A stretch of 64,000 bases of DNA from an uncultured Bacteroidales bacterium (GCA_958418815.1 CATZGB010000009.1:19606-83605); one strand, 5' to 3'; positions 9,735 to 18,776 are shown, numbered from the stretch's first letter. Notes: generated from the letters alone by a model not told the origin. Made by a program: numbers and translations.

Positions 9735-9798
9735 TCCGACATCATGAGATTCCGGGGTAAGCGGCCTGCCCCCTCCCCCCGGAATCCCCGCATAAACG

Positions 9799-9836
9799 AC
9801 ACCGCCCGTCGCGCCAAGTGCGCCGACGGGCGGTGT
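9799..9836 (+). terminator. Rho-independent terminator of the SusE/F-like gene
   Basis: A 13-bp perfect stem (9799-9811 with 9824-9836) followed by tgttgtcc, 65 bp past the stop codon. Confidence 0.7.
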
Positions 9837-9965
9837 TGTTGTCCAAGCCATGCCCTGACAGCCTGGAGCCATCCAGATGACAGCCCTCCGGAATCCCCAG
9901 GTGATAACCCCCGGAACTTCCAGGCGGCAGCCCCAGTAATCATGCCTTTATGTGTGATTCGCCCA

Positions 9966-10201
9966 CGAATCCGTAGGATTCATTAACTATTAGCCGGGGG
10001 TTGGCGGCCGACAGGCCGGTAACCCCCGGTCACCACGCCAGGCGTGAGATTCTGAAAGAATCTTTTATATAGGCAACATCTATAAAAGATTCTTTCAGAA
10101 TCTCACGCCTGATGTCAACAACCCCGGGTTGCCGCTTGGTCGCCCACAGGGGCTCCCGCGCGCCAACCCGGGGCTAATAATTAATGAATCCTCCGGATTC
10201 G
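9966..10201 (+). repeat. Cloverleaf palindromic repeat, copy C
   Basis: 236 bp, same orientation as A and B. The central hairpin is the best in the family: 29 perfect base pairs (10041-10069 with 10081-10109) around an 11-nt loop. The small hairpin in stem 1 is GGCC-gaca-GGCC where copies A and B have GGCC-ccct-GGCC, so only the loop changed. The left flank has a gtaatcatgcc version shared with copy D. Confidence 0.9.
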
Positions 10202-10329
10202 CTGACGGATTCAATGACGGCAGGAATGGAATCAAGGCGGTTTCGCTGACTGATTCAATGATAACAAGGATGGACTCAATCCGGTTTCACTGACGGATTC
10301 AATGACGACAGGGATGGACTCAATCCGGA
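10198..10329 (+). repeat. Three tandem 44-bp tail repeats next to copy C
   Basis: Units 10198-10241, 10242-10285 and 10286-10329. Each starts TTCGCTGACGGATTCAATGA (with small changes) and ends near CAATCCGG(A/T). They abut the right arm of the palindrome, whose last bases TTCG are the first bases of unit 1. Confidence 0.85.
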
Positions 10330-10412
10330 TTCGCGGAACATCCAGGTGACAGATCCCTGGAACATCCAGGTGACGTGCCCCGGTAATCATGCCTCTATGT
10401 GTGGTTAACCCA
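10330..10412 (+). repeat. 83-bp direct repeat, left of copy D
   Basis: Identical over all 83 bases to 10749-10831. It contains two copies of GAACATCCAGGTGAC and the conserved left flank ending ggttaaccca. Together the two define a 419-bp tandem duplication that contains copy D. Confidence 0.9.
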
Positions 10413-10664
10413 CGAATCCGTAGTATTCATTAACTATTAGCCGGGGGTTGGCGGCCGACAGGCCGGTACCCCCCGGTCACCACGCCAGGCGTGAGATTCT
10501 GAAAGAATCTTTTATAGATGGTGCCTATAGATGATGGTGCCTCTATAGAAGATTCTTTCAGAATCTCACGCCTGATGTCAACTACCCCGGGTTACCGCTT
10601 GGTCGCCCACAGGGGCTCCCGCGCGCCAACCCGGGGCTAATAATTAATGAATCCTCCGGATTCG
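10413..10664 (+). repeat. Cloverleaf palindromic repeat, copy D
   Basis: 252 bp, same orientation. The left arm has GTAGTATTC instead of GTAGGATTC. The loop of the central hairpin carries a small internal duplication (gatggtgcct twice). The flanks are the identical 83-bp direct repeats. Confidence 0.9.
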
Positions 10665-10748
10665 CGGACGGATTCAATGACGGCAGGAATGGAATCAAGG
10701 CGGTTTCGCTGACTGATTCAACGACGACAGGGATGGAATCAACCCGGA
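10661..10748 (+). repeat. Two tandem 44-bp tail repeats next to copy D
   Basis: Units 10661-10704 and 10705-10748, same sequence class as those after copies B and C. Confidence 0.85.
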
Positions 10749-10831
10749 TTCGCGGAACATCCAGGTGACAGATCCCTGGAACATCCAGGTGACGTGCCCC
10801 GGTAATCATGCCTCTATGTGTGGTTAACCCA
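10749..10831 (+). repeat. 83-bp direct repeat, right of copy D
   Basis: Identical to 10330-10412; see that entry. It leads straight into the collapsed copy E. Confidence 0.9.
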
Positions 10832-10860
10832 CGAATCCGTAGGATTCGCTGACGGATTCC
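10832..10860 (+). repeat. Collapsed palindromic repeat, copy E
   Basis: The first 16 bases of a left arm (CGAATCCGTAGGATTC) run directly into the start of a tail (GCTGACGGATTCC). Everything between the two GGATTC motifs of a full copy is missing. It overlaps the region just past the 3' end of the gene ending at 10880. Confidence 0.8.
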
Positions 10861-10879
10861 AACGAGGGCAGGGATGGTA

Positions 10880-12157
10880 TCAATAGCCGGAGAAGAGCGC
10901 GCCGACACCGAGGAGGCGGTCGTAGCGGTCGCCGGGGGCGCGGTAGTAGACATAGACCAGATACTCGTTGACCGTCTGGTAATGGTCACCCTCGACGGGC
11001 GCGGTAAGGCCGCGCGTGGCTCCGTCAGGGACGACGAGATACTGGTAGTTGTATGCTCCCTGCTTCAGCGGCAGGAGCTTCTCGTAACGCCCCGTCGAGG
11101 GGTTGTATTCCATCCGCGACGAGGAGTCGAGACGGCGCAGCATAAAGTCGCCGTCGAGATACACCTCAGCGTCGGGAATCCGGAGCATGTCGAGCGTGAA
11201 CAGCGTCATGGCATAGTCGGCCTCCACGTCAGAATCTTCGGCGTTGTACTCGCGGATGAGATAACGGCCATGCTGTGTGCTGTCATAGCGGTACTCGCGG
11301 TGGGCGCGGGGCTTGTCGAGGTTGAGGATATGGTGATACCAGGGGGCATGGTACTCGATATGGTCCACTCCCATCCCGGGATAGAGGTTGTTGACAGTCT
11401 CCATGCGGCGGTATTCGTTGCCGGCGGGGAAAATCAGGGCCGGGAGATGCTCGTAGATGGCGCGCGAGCCCATCAGGCGGGAGGGATGGGAAAGCACCAC
11501 GGCGTTGTCGAGGCGGCCGTTCTGGGTCACCACTACCCGCAGGTCGGTGTTTATGTCGCGTATGCGGGTGTTGCGGGTGTCGATGTCGAGCGAGAGCTGC
11601 TGGTGGCTGTCATTGTAGTCGATGTCGGTGCGCGAGGTCACCGTGCCCCCTACCGACACTCCCCCCTCCTGCACCATGAACCTCACCTGCAGCAATGTCT
11701 CCTCCGGGTCATCCTCGGGATAGACCCGCAGCAGGTAGTTGCCCGAGAGCTTGAACTTGAAATCGCTGTTGGGCAGGTGTATGGTGTAATGCACATAATG
11801 GGCCGTGGTCAGGCGCGAGAAGGCATAATCCTCGATGTCGGAATAGTTGAAGCCGTCGAAGACCTCTGAGTCGACAAGCTCGCCCAGGCTCCAGTCGGCA
11901 TCGCAATGCAGAATCGAGTAGCGCAGATACTGACGCTCCTCCCCCATCACGTCGAAACCTATCACGAGGCGGCTGTCCCCCCCGAGCGTCAGCACGGGCG
12001 GGGCGAGGAAGGCCCCCTCGATGTTGACCGTAAGCGAACGGATGCCGGGGGAGAATATCGCCGTGGAGGTGTCAGTGCCGACAGGGGCGGCACATGCCAG
12101 CAACGGCATCAGCCATGCCAGCAATGATGGGAGGAATCGTCTCATAACAGTTGACAT
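10880..12157 (-). CDS. DUF5103 protein, T9SS Plug-like
   Basis: 425 aa with a cleavable signal peptide (RRFLPSLLAWLMPLLACAAP) and an all-beta pattern throughout. Sequence features (SLTVNIEGAFLAPPVLTLG; CDADWSLGELVDSEVFDGFN; PAGNEYRRMETVN; C-terminal YLVYVYYRAPGDRYDRLLGVG) match the DUF5103 family. Family knowledge: this includes the Plug protein that closes the SprA translocon of the type IX secretion system. The call rests on recognised sequence pattern only; sprA is not in the window. Two in-frame starts exist (12157 and 12145); either leaves the signal peptide intact. It follows ung by 17 bp and is probably co-transcribed. Confidence 0.75.
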   Translation of the reverse strand: MSTVMRRFLPSLLAWLMPLLACAAPVGTDTSTAIFSPGIRSLTVNIEGAFLAPPVLTLGGDSRLVIGFDVMGEERQYLRYSILHCDADWSLGELVDSEVFDGFNYSDIEDYAFSRLTTAHYVHYTIHLPNSDFKFKLSGNYLLRVYPEDDPEETLLQVRFMVQEGGVSVGGTVTSRTDIDYNDSHQQLSLDIDTRNTRIRDINTDLRVVVTQNGRLDNAVVLSHPSRLMGSRAIYEHLPALIFPAGNEYRRMETVNNLYPGMGVDHIEYHAPWYHHILNLDKPRAHREYRYDSTQHGRYLIREYNAEDSDVEADYAMTLFTLDMLRIPDAEVYLDGDFMLRRLDSSSRMEYNPSTGRYEKLLPLKQGAYNYQYLVVPDGATRGLTAPVEGDHYQTVNEYLVYVYYRAPGDRYDRLLGVGALFSGY

Positions 12158-12174
12158 TTATGGTCTCAACGGCC

Positions 12175-12837
12175 TCACCAGGCCACCGGGGTCTCCCCTG
12201 CGGCGACAAGGTAGGCGTTGACGCGTGAGAAATGGTGGTTTCCGAAAAAGCCACGGTGGGCCGACAGCGGGGATGGATGGGGGGAGGTAAGCACGAGATG
12301 GCGCGCCTGGTCGATCAGGGCCGACTTGCGTATTGCGTAGCTGCCCCACAGGATGAAGACCAGATGGTCGCGGTCGCGCGACAGGCGGCTGATTACCTCG
12401 TCGGTGAACTGCTCCCAGCCCTGTCCCTGGTGGGAGCCCGCGCGGTTGGCCTCGACAGTGAGGGTGGCGTTGAGCAGCAAGACCCCCTGGCGGGCCCAGC
12501 GCGAGAGGTCGCCGTCGGCGGGCATCGGCGCGCCGGTGTCGGCGCTGACCTCCTTGAAGATGTTGACAAGCGACGGGGGCATCCTCACCCCGGGATTCAC
12601 CGAGAAGCAAAGCCCGTTGGCCTGTCCGGGGCCGTGGTAGGGGTCCTGGCCGAGAATCACCACCTTGACCTTGTCGAACGGACAGGCGTCAAAGGCGGCG
12701 AAGATTTTCGCGGCGGGGGGATAGACCTCGCGGGTGGCGTATTGCGCCCTTGCAAACTCCGCCGTCTGGCGGAAACCGGGCGACTCGAATATGTCGGCAA
12801 GCTCGTTTTTCCAGCTCTGGTCGATTCTGACGTTCAT
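12175..12837 (-). CDS. ung: Uracil-DNA glycosylase, family 1
   Basis: 220 aa, normal length. It removes uracil from DNA to start base excision repair. The catalytic water-activating motif GQDPYHGPGQA (around residue 62) and the DNA-intercalating motif HPSPLSAHRGFFG (around residue 185) are both intact, as is LLLNATLTVE. The start at 12837 (MNVRIDQSWK) matches the family N-terminus. It lies 17 bp upstream of the DUF5103 gene on the same strand. Confidence 0.96.
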   Translation of the reverse strand: MNVRIDQSWKNELADIFESPGFRQTAEFARAQYATREVYPPAAKIFAAFDACPFDKVKVVILGQDPYHGPGQANGLCFSVNPGVRMPPSLVNIFKEVSADTGAPMPADGDLSRWARQGVLLLNATLTVEANRAGSHQGQGWEQFTDEVISRLSRDRDHLVFILWGSYAIRKSALIDQARHLVLTSPHPSPLSAHRGFFGNHHFSRVNAYLVAAGETPVAW

Positions 12838-12896
12838 TCTTTATGGTTGGGGGTTGGGCGGGTTGGAGGCGGCCTGGGTCACAGGCCATCAATAAA

Positions 12897-12931
12897 GACA
12901 GGCCCGCTCGCGCGGGGCGGGCAGGCCTGTC
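12897..12931 (-). terminator. Rho-independent terminator of the OmpA-like gene
   Basis: GACAGGCC (12897-12904) pairs with GGCCTGTC (12924-12931) around a GC-rich interior, followed on the minus strand by TTTATTG. It lies 25 bp past the stop codon at 12957. Confidence 0.7.
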
Positions 12932-12956
12932 GGGTTGGCGTTATAATCGTGGTGGA

Positions 12957-14165
12957 TTATTTCTCCATGATGGTCACGCAACGGTCGAGGGTGAGGCACT
13001 TGTCGCCAAGGTCAACACGGTTGCCGTTGTTGGTGGTAGCCTCGAGCTGGCTTTCGGGCACACCGTAGCGGAGGAGCTGGTTCTTCACGCCGTTCACGCG
13101 GTTGTGACGCAGACGGATGTTGATCTTGTCATTTCCGGTGTAGTTGTCGGCCCAGCCGGTGAGGACGTAGGTCTTCTTGGTGTCCTTCATGACGTTGGCC
13201 ACAGACTGGAGGACCTTGCGGTCAACCGAGGTGAGGGTGTAAACGTCGCAGGGATAGTAGATGGTGGCGAGGGGAGCTTCGGGCACCTTCTCAACGACCT
13301 TCTCAACGGGACGGTTGAGGCAGGCGCGGAGCTGGTTCTCGAGGTCGGCGATCTTGGCGTCAGCCTCAGCCAGACGTGCGCGGTACTCGTCGCAGTTCTC
13401 TGCGGGAGGACAAACGGGAACGATGGGTGCGCTCCAGTCGGTCTTGTTGAACTTGTAGGTGGCGGTCAGGAGGGCTTCGCCGATCACCTGGGTCTTGCCC
13501 CAGGAGTCAGAGTGGTTTGACACGGCGGTAGCGCGGAGGTCGAGACCGAGGGCGAAGTTCTTGGTGAGGTTGAACTCCTGGGTGAGGCCGGCGCGGATGG
13601 TGATCACACGGTCATGGCAGTTGTGCCATGATGCCTTGGTCTCGCCTTCCTCGGCGTATTTGGTGAGAGTCCAGTAGAGACCACCACCGGCATATACATA
13701 CGCGTTGTAAACGCGGCCGGGACGGTAGCCACACCACCAGTTGGTGAGGTTCAGCATCACGTCGAAGGCGGGGCCGAAGTAGTTCTGCTTTGTCTTGTAG
13801 TACTGGCCGTCGTAGATGTGCTCGTCGGGACGGGCACCGATCGAAACCTCGTTGTCGAGTTTGGAAAGACCCTTCACGGCGAGGAAGTCAGCACCACCAC
13901 GGATACCGAGCAGCGGAGAGAACCACTTGCCGACATAGAGGGAGGCGGCGGGGGCGAAACGGTCGCCGAAGGGACGGTGGCTGTCATCGTCGGTGAAGCC
14001 AACGGAGACACCGCCTTCACCCTGGATGAACCAGTTGTCGGAGAACTTGTTGAAGAGGTAGCCCTGGGCGGGATCTTCAACGTAAGTTACTTCCTGAGCG
14101 TTCTGAGCAACAGCGGTACCTGCGAGCATAGCGCAGCCGAGTGCTAAAAGGTAACTCTTTTTCAT
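12957..14165 (-). CDS. OmpA-family outer membrane protein
   Basis: 402 aa from the ATG at 14165 (MKKSYLLALG), which begins the signal peptide ending at AGTAVAQ; the upstream extension of the frame is not plausible. Residues 30-260 form an outer-membrane beta-barrel-like region with alternating aromatic/polar strands. A short coiled segment (RARLADADAKIADLENQ-like, about residues 265-290) follows. The C-terminal peptidoglycan-binding OmpA domain (VLTGWADNYTGNDKIN, LRHNRVNGVKNQLLRYGVP) occupies about 305-402. It probably anchors the outer membrane to the cell wall and, as in relatives, may be abundant. Confidence 0.9.
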   Translation of the reverse strand: MKKSYLLALGCAMLAGTAVAQNAQEVTYVEDPAQGYLFNKFSDNWFIQGEGGVSVGFTDDDSHRPFGDRFAPAASLYVGKWFSPLLGIRGGADFLAVKGLSKLDNEVSIGARPDEHIYDGQYYKTKQNYFGPAFDVMLNLTNWWCGYRPGRVYNAYVYAGGGLYWTLTKYAEEGETKASWHNCHDRVITIRAGLTQEFNLTKNFALGLDLRATAVSNHSDSWGKTQVIGEALLTATYKFNKTDWSAPIVPVCPPAENCDEYRARLAEADAKIADLENQLRACLNRPVEKVVEKVPEAPLATIYYPCDVYTLTSVDRKVLQSVANVMKDTKKTYVLTGWADNYTGNDKINIRLRHNRVNGVKNQLLRYGVPESQLEATTNNGNRVDLGDKCLTLDRCVTIMEK

Positions 14166-14373
14166 AGATAAGTAAAACGTTGTGTATTTGATGTTTGAAT
14201 TTTCTTTCGGTTTTAAAGCAAAGCTTAAGGAAAATGTTTCCTGCGGGCATTTCACGCCCCCAGGCTTTCACGAAATTTGCCGCTAAGTTACGGATTTTTT
14301 TCGATTCTTTCACAAAATAAACAACAAACTGCGAAAAAAAGTTGAAAAAATATCATAATCGGGCAAATGAGTA

Positions 14374-14411
14374 CCGCCGCGCCATCATCACCGTGAGGGA
14401 TGGCGCGGCGG
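14374..14411 (-). terminator. Rho-independent terminator of tkt
   Basis: A 13-bp perfect stem (14374-14386 with 14399-14411), 21 bp past the tkt stop codon. The minus-strand tail is weakly T-rich. Confidence 0.65.
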
Positions 14412-14431
14412 CTATTTCATAAGACAGCGGG

Positions 14432-16465
14432 TCAGATACGGTGGATGAACTTCAGCACCTGCTCGGTGATGTTCTCGGGGGTGAAGCCGAATTTCTCGTC
14501 AAGCACCTTGTAGGGGGCCGACGCGCCGAAATGGTTGAGGCCGTAGACCATGCCCTGGGGGCCTACCACACCGCGGAGGGTGGAGGGGAGACCGGCGGTG
14601 AGGCCGAAGACGGGCACTCCGGCGGGAATCACGCTGCGGCGGTACTCCTCGTCCTGGCTCTCGAAGAGACCTACGGAGGGCACTGACACGACCCGGCAGG
14701 GCACCTCGCCGGCGATGAGCTGGAGGGCCACCTCGCAAAGCAGCGAGACCTCTGAGCCGTTGCCGACCAGTATCACCTTGGGATGGGGTGTGTCCATCAC
14801 CACATAGCCACCCTGGCGCGCGCCCTGGGCCTCCTCGTAGCGGTTGCCGGTGGCGGCGGGGATGTCTTTCACATCCTGGCGGGTGAGGATGAGCGCGGTG
14901 GGGGTCTTGTCATTCTCCATGGCCATCTGCCAGGCCACGGTGGTCTCCACGGCGTCGGCCGGACGAAGCACCAGCATCGAGGGGCGGCCCGAGAGGTTGT
15001 GGAGCTCCTCCATGAGACGTATCTGCGCCTCCTGCTCGATGGGCTGGTGGGTGGGCCCGTCCTCCCCTACTCGGAAGGCGTCATGGCTCCACACATATTT
15101 GACAGGCAGCTCCATGAGGGCGGCCATGCGTATGGCGGGCTTCATGTAGTCTGAGAATACAAAGAATGTGCCGCAGGCGGCGATGAGGCCGCCATGGAGG
15201 GCGATGCCGTTCATTATCGAGGCCATGGTCAGCTCGGCAACGCCGGCCTGGAGGAATGCCCCGGAGAAATCGCCTTTGACGAGCTGGTGGGTCTTCTTGA
15301 GGAAGCCGTCGGTCTTGTCGGAGTTGGCAAGGTCGGCAGAGGAGACAATCATGTTCTTCACCTTCTCGGCCAGCACACCCAGGACGGTAGCCGAGGCGTT
15401 GCGGGTGGCGCTTCCGGCCTTCTGCACGATGGCGGCGTAGTCGATTTCGGGAAGCTTGCCGTTGATGAAGTTGTCAAGCTCCTCGGCCAGGGCGGGATTG
15501 GCCTTGGCCCACTCCTCTTCCTGGGCGTGGCGCTTGGCGACGATTGCGCGCAGCTCGGCGTTGCGGTCGTCATAGAGCTTCTGCACGTCGGCGGGAATCT
15601 TCCAGGGATCGGCGGGGTCGGCCCCGAGGTTCTCGATGGTCTTGGCGAAGTCGGCGCCCGACTTGCTCAGGGGCTGGCCGTGGGTGGAGCATTGCCCCTC
15701 GAAGCACTGGCCGTCGGCGGTGACCGCTCCCTTGCCCATCACGGTGTTGCCGATGATGAGGGTCGGGCGCTGCTGCTCGGCCTGCGCCTTGGCGATGGCG
15801 TCGGCGATGGCGTCGGCGTCGGTGCCGTCCACCTCAAGCACGTTCCAGTTCCAGGCGCGGTATTTGGCTGCGACATCCTCGTCGTCGACAGCGTCGACCA
15901 TGGTCGACAGCTGCACACGGTTGCTGTCGTAGAACATTATCAGGTTGTGGAGGCCGAGGTAGCCGGCGATGCGCCCTGCGCCCTGCGAGATTTCCTCCTG
16001 TATGCCTCCGTCGGAGATGAAGGCGTAGGTCTTATGGGCTACCACATCGCCGAAACGCGCCTGGAGGAAACGCTCGCCGATTGCGCATCCGACGGCCATG
16101 GTGTGGCCTTGCCCCAGCGGGCCGGATGTGTTCTCGATGCCCCTGTGAGGGTCAAGCTCGGGATGGCCCGGGCAGACACTGCCCCACTGGCGCAGCTGCT
16201 GAAGCTCCTCGATGGTGAATTTCCCCGTCAGGGCCAGCACCGCGTAGAGCATCGGAGACATGTGGCCCGGGTCGAGGAAGAAGCGGTCGCGGGCGATCCA
16301 CTCGGGATCGTCAGGATCGGTCACGAGGAACCGGGAATAAAGCACGTTGACGAAGTCGGCACCGCCCATGGCGCCGCCGGGATGGCCCGACTTTGCTTTC
16401 TCCACCATGGAGGCTGACAGCACCCTTATGGTGTCTGCCGCGCGGTCGATAATGGTCTTGTCCAT
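14432..16465 (-). CDS. tkt: Transketolase
   Basis: 677 aa, full length. It transfers two-carbon ketol units between sugar phosphates in the non-oxidative pentose phosphate pathway, using thiamine diphosphate. The N-terminal pyrophosphate domain has KSGHPGGAMGGADF and DPGHMSPMLYAVL. The TPP motif is the divergent Bacteroidales type (SDGGIQEEISQGAGRIAGY instead of GDGxxxEG). The pyrimidine domain has HDAFRVGEDGPTHQPIEQ around residue 465. Start at 16465 (MDKTIIDRAA). Upstream is the sugar transporter gene (86 bp gap), possibly in the same transcript. Confidence 0.96.
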   Translation of the reverse strand: MDKTIIDRAADTIRVLSASMVEKAKSGHPGGAMGGADFVNVLYSRFLVTDPDDPEWIARDRFFLDPGHMSPMLYAVLALTGKFTIEELQQLRQWGSVCPGHPELDPHRGIENTSGPLGQGHTMAVGCAIGERFLQARFGDVVAHKTYAFISDGGIQEEISQGAGRIAGYLGLHNLIMFYDSNRVQLSTMVDAVDDEDVAAKYRAWNWNVLEVDGTDADAIADAIAKAQAEQQRPTLIIGNTVMGKGAVTADGQCFEGQCSTHGQPLSKSGADFAKTIENLGADPADPWKIPADVQKLYDDRNAELRAIVAKRHAQEEEWAKANPALAEELDNFINGKLPEIDYAAIVQKAGSATRNASATVLGVLAEKVKNMIVSSADLANSDKTDGFLKKTHQLVKGDFSGAFLQAGVAELTMASIMNGIALHGGLIAACGTFFVFSDYMKPAIRMAALMELPVKYVWSHDAFRVGEDGPTHQPIEQEAQIRLMEELHNLSGRPSMLVLRPADAVETTVAWQMAMENDKTPTALILTRQDVKDIPAATGNRYEEAQGARQGGYVVMDTPHPKVILVGNGSEVSLLCEVALQLIAGEVPCRVVSVPSVGLFESQDEEYRRSVIPAGVPVFGLTAGLPSTLRGVVGPQGMVYGLNHFGASAPYKVLDEKFGFTPENITEQVLKFIHRI

Positions 16466-16550
16466 AAAAAGTGTTTATTGGTAAGGTATCCACGCGTTGA
16501 ACACGGGAGAGGCCCCCGATGTTCACGCGTGGAATTCGGTTTTGTCAAAA

Positions 16551-17924
16551 TCAGAGGGCGTTCTCCAGCTCCGACTCCTCTTCAACCGGGATGTCGGTGT
16601 TGACATTCTTCGAGCCGATGAGGCCGTAGAAAAGGAGGTAGCCAAGACAGGCCACAATCAGCCAGTAGGAGGCCATGTAGCCTGCGCTCTTGGCGATGAC
16701 CTGCTGCACCAGGGGGATGATGCCGCCGCCGACAACCATCATCATGAAGATGCCGGAAGCCTGGGCGGTGTACTTGCCAAGTCCCTCGACGGCGAGGTTG
16801 AAGATGCCGCCCCACATCACTGAGGTGCAGAGACCGCAGACGATGAGCAGGTAGGCGCTCACAGGCACACGGGCGGTGATCACCGCGCCGGTCTCGGCGT
16901 CGACCGAGCTGTAGATGAAGTCAGGCACGGGCAGGGTCACGGAGGAGGGAATCAGGATGGCGCCGAGCACCAGGAGCATGGCCGTGGTGGAGACCACTAT
17001 GAGCTGCACCTTGGAGGACACCACTCCGGAAATCACCGAGGAGAGCAGACGGCCGCAGAGCATAAGCAGCCAGTAGATGGCGACGATGGTGCCGGCGATG
17101 GCCGATGCCGCGCCTACTACTCCCGCGCCGCTGGCGCTCTGGTCAGAGAGGTAGAAGTTGAGTGTGCCGGGGATGCCCACCTCGACACCCACATATATGA
17201 AGATGCCGACAACGCCGAGGACGGTGTGGCGGAAATTCCAGGGAGAATGGCTGTATTTGGGCTGCACCTTCTTGCCGCTTGTCTTGTTGGGCTCGGGAAT
17301 CGCCACGAAGGAGATGACGATGAACGAGGCCACGAACACGCCGATGGCAATCCAGAGAAGGGGCTCGACGGTCGACAGGGTGGTCGACTTTGACAGCTCG
17401 CCGACCAGCACACCCACGAAGAGGGGGGTCAGGGTGCCGGTGAGGGAGTTGAACGAGTTGCCCACCTGGAGGAGCTGGTTGCCCTTGTTGCCGCCGCCGC
17501 CGAGGAGGTTGAGCATCGGGTTGACAACGGTGTTGAGCATGCAGACGCAGAATCCGCAGATGAAAGCGCCAAGGAGGTAGACGGCGAAGTTGAAGTCCAT
17601 GCCGCCCGGCTGGAGGCTGGAAATCCACTGCACGAGCAGACCGGCCACACCCACGGCCATGGCCCAGAGGGCGGTTTTCTTGTATCCTATTTTCTGGAGG
17701 AGCTTGCCGGCGGGTATGCCCATGAAGAGGTATGCCAGGAAGTTCATCATGTTGCCCATCATTCCGAGGACGGAGTTGCCCTCATACTGGTATCCCCAGA
17801 TTGTGCCGATGGGCGCGGCGAGGTTTGTCACGAACGAAATCATCGCGAAGAGGAAGCACATCGCGATAATGGCTATCAGGCGTCCGTTTCCTGAAGTCTT
17901 TGAGGCTGTTGTGGAATTTGCCAT
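16551..17924 (-). CDS. MFS sugar transporter (FHS/GluP type)
   Basis: 457 aa with about 12 membrane segments. The N-terminal half has FVTNLAAPIGTIWGYQYEG and the conserved FMGIPAGKLLQKIGYKK loop; NPMLNLLGGGGNKGNQLLQ (around residue 137) is typical of the fucose/glucose-galactose H+ symporter branch found in Bacteroidetes. It likely imports a hexose across the inner membrane. It precedes tkt on the same strand, consistent with a role in sugar use. The exact sugar is unknown. Confidence 0.85.
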   Translation of the reverse strand: MANSTTASKTSGNGRLIAIIAMCFLFAMISFVTNLAAPIGTIWGYQYEGNSVLGMMGNMMNFLAYLFMGIPAGKLLQKIGYKKTALWAMAVGVAGLLVQWISSLQPGGMDFNFAVYLLGAFICGFCVCMLNTVVNPMLNLLGGGGNKGNQLLQVGNSFNSLTGTLTPLFVGVLVGELSKSTTLSTVEPLLWIAIGVFVASFIVISFVAIPEPNKTSGKKVQPKYSHSPWNFRHTVLGVVGIFIYVGVEVGIPGTLNFYLSDQSASGAGVVGAASAIAGTIVAIYWLLMLCGRLLSSVISGVVSSKVQLIVVSTTAMLLVLGAILIPSSVTLPVPDFIYSSVDAETGAVITARVPVSAYLLIVCGLCTSVMWGGIFNLAVEGLGKYTAQASGIFMMMVVGGGIIPLVQQVIAKSAGYMASYWLIVACLGYLLFYGLIGSKNVNTDIPVEEESELENAL

Positions 17925-18086
17925 TGTTCAGTTTTTAGGTGTTAAGGTTGGTAAGAAGGTTATTTGATTTATTCCAGTTATGTGGTGATTTATATCTCTT
18001 GCCGGGCAGGAGGAATGGCGGCCGCGCGCGGTCTGCCGGCCTGCCCTGGGCTATTTCCCGCAAAATTACGAAAAAATCCCCAAGCG

Positions 18087-18770
18087 TCAATACTCTCTCG
18101 GGCCGAAAATGGCCGAACCCACCCTTACCAGGGTCGAGCCGCAGCTCACAGCCAGGGGGTAGTCGTCGCTCATACCCATAGAGACGGTGGAGAATCCGCG
18201 CAGGTCGGGACACATCGCCAGGATTTCGTCGTAGGCTGCGCGTATCGCCCGGAAGTCGGCCTCGACGCGGGCCTGGTCGTCGGTGTTGGAGGCCATCCCC
18301 ATCACGCCGCACACATGCACCGCCTGCAGGTTCTCGAACCCGCGCTGCGCGAACCAGTCGAGCAGTTCGTCGGGGCTGAAACCGAATTTTGTCTCCTCCC
18401 GGGCCACATGGAGCTGCATCAGCACATTCTGCACGATTCCCTGGCGGGCGGCCTCGCGGTCGATTTCCTCAAGCAGGCGCACCGAGTCGACACTCTCGAT
18501 GAGGGCCGGGCGCAGGCGCAGCAGCTGCCTGACCTTGTTGGTCTGCAGATGGCCTATGAAATGCCAGCAGTAATCATCTGTGCCAAGCTCGGCCACCTTG
18601 ACGGCCAGCTCCTGCACACGGCTCTCGCCGAAAAGCCTCTGCCCCGCCGCCCGGGCCTGGCGCAAAGCGTCGACCGGGTGGAACTTCGAGACAGCGACAA
18701 GCCCGACCCCGCCGGGCAGTGATTGCCTCACAGAGTCGAGCCTGGATTGTATGGATGTCAGTGGCGACAT
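18087..18770 (-). CDS. YggS-family pyridoxal phosphate homeostasis protein
   Basis: 227 aa, usual length. It is a fold-type III PLP-binding protein without known enzyme activity, needed for balance of vitamin B6 and amino acids in other bacteria. The PLP lysine is in LVAVSKFHPVDALRQA (around residue 29), and WHFIGHLQTNKVRQLL is conserved. The C-terminal MGMSDDYPLAVSCGSTLVRVGSAIFG is the family signature. The start at 18770 is 6 bp after the DUF4494 stop, so the two form an operon. Confidence 0.93.
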   Translation of the reverse strand: MSPLTSIQSRLDSVRQSLPGGVGLVAVSKFHPVDALRQARAAGQRLFGESRVQELAVKVAELGTDDYCWHFIGHLQTNKVRQLLRLRPALIESVDSVRLLEEIDREAARQGIVQNVLMQLHVAREETKFGFSPDELLDWFAQRGFENLQAVHVCGVMGMASNTDDQARVEADFRAIRAAYDEILAMCPDLRGFSTVSMGMSDDYPLAVSCGSTLVRVGSAIFGPREY

Positions 18771-18776
18771 GGCTTG

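Noticed and set aside
10198..10329. CRISPR array
   Set aside because: The 44-bp units are contiguous, with no unique spacers and no cas genes nearby.
15194..16417. 407-codon open frame opposite tkt
   Set aside because: Antisense shadow of transketolase with no recognisable domain or start signal.
16490..16532. Terminator between the MFS transporter and tkt
   Set aside because: CCACGCGTGAAC/GTTCAACGCGTGG can pair, but no T-run follows, and the two genes may be co-transcribed.
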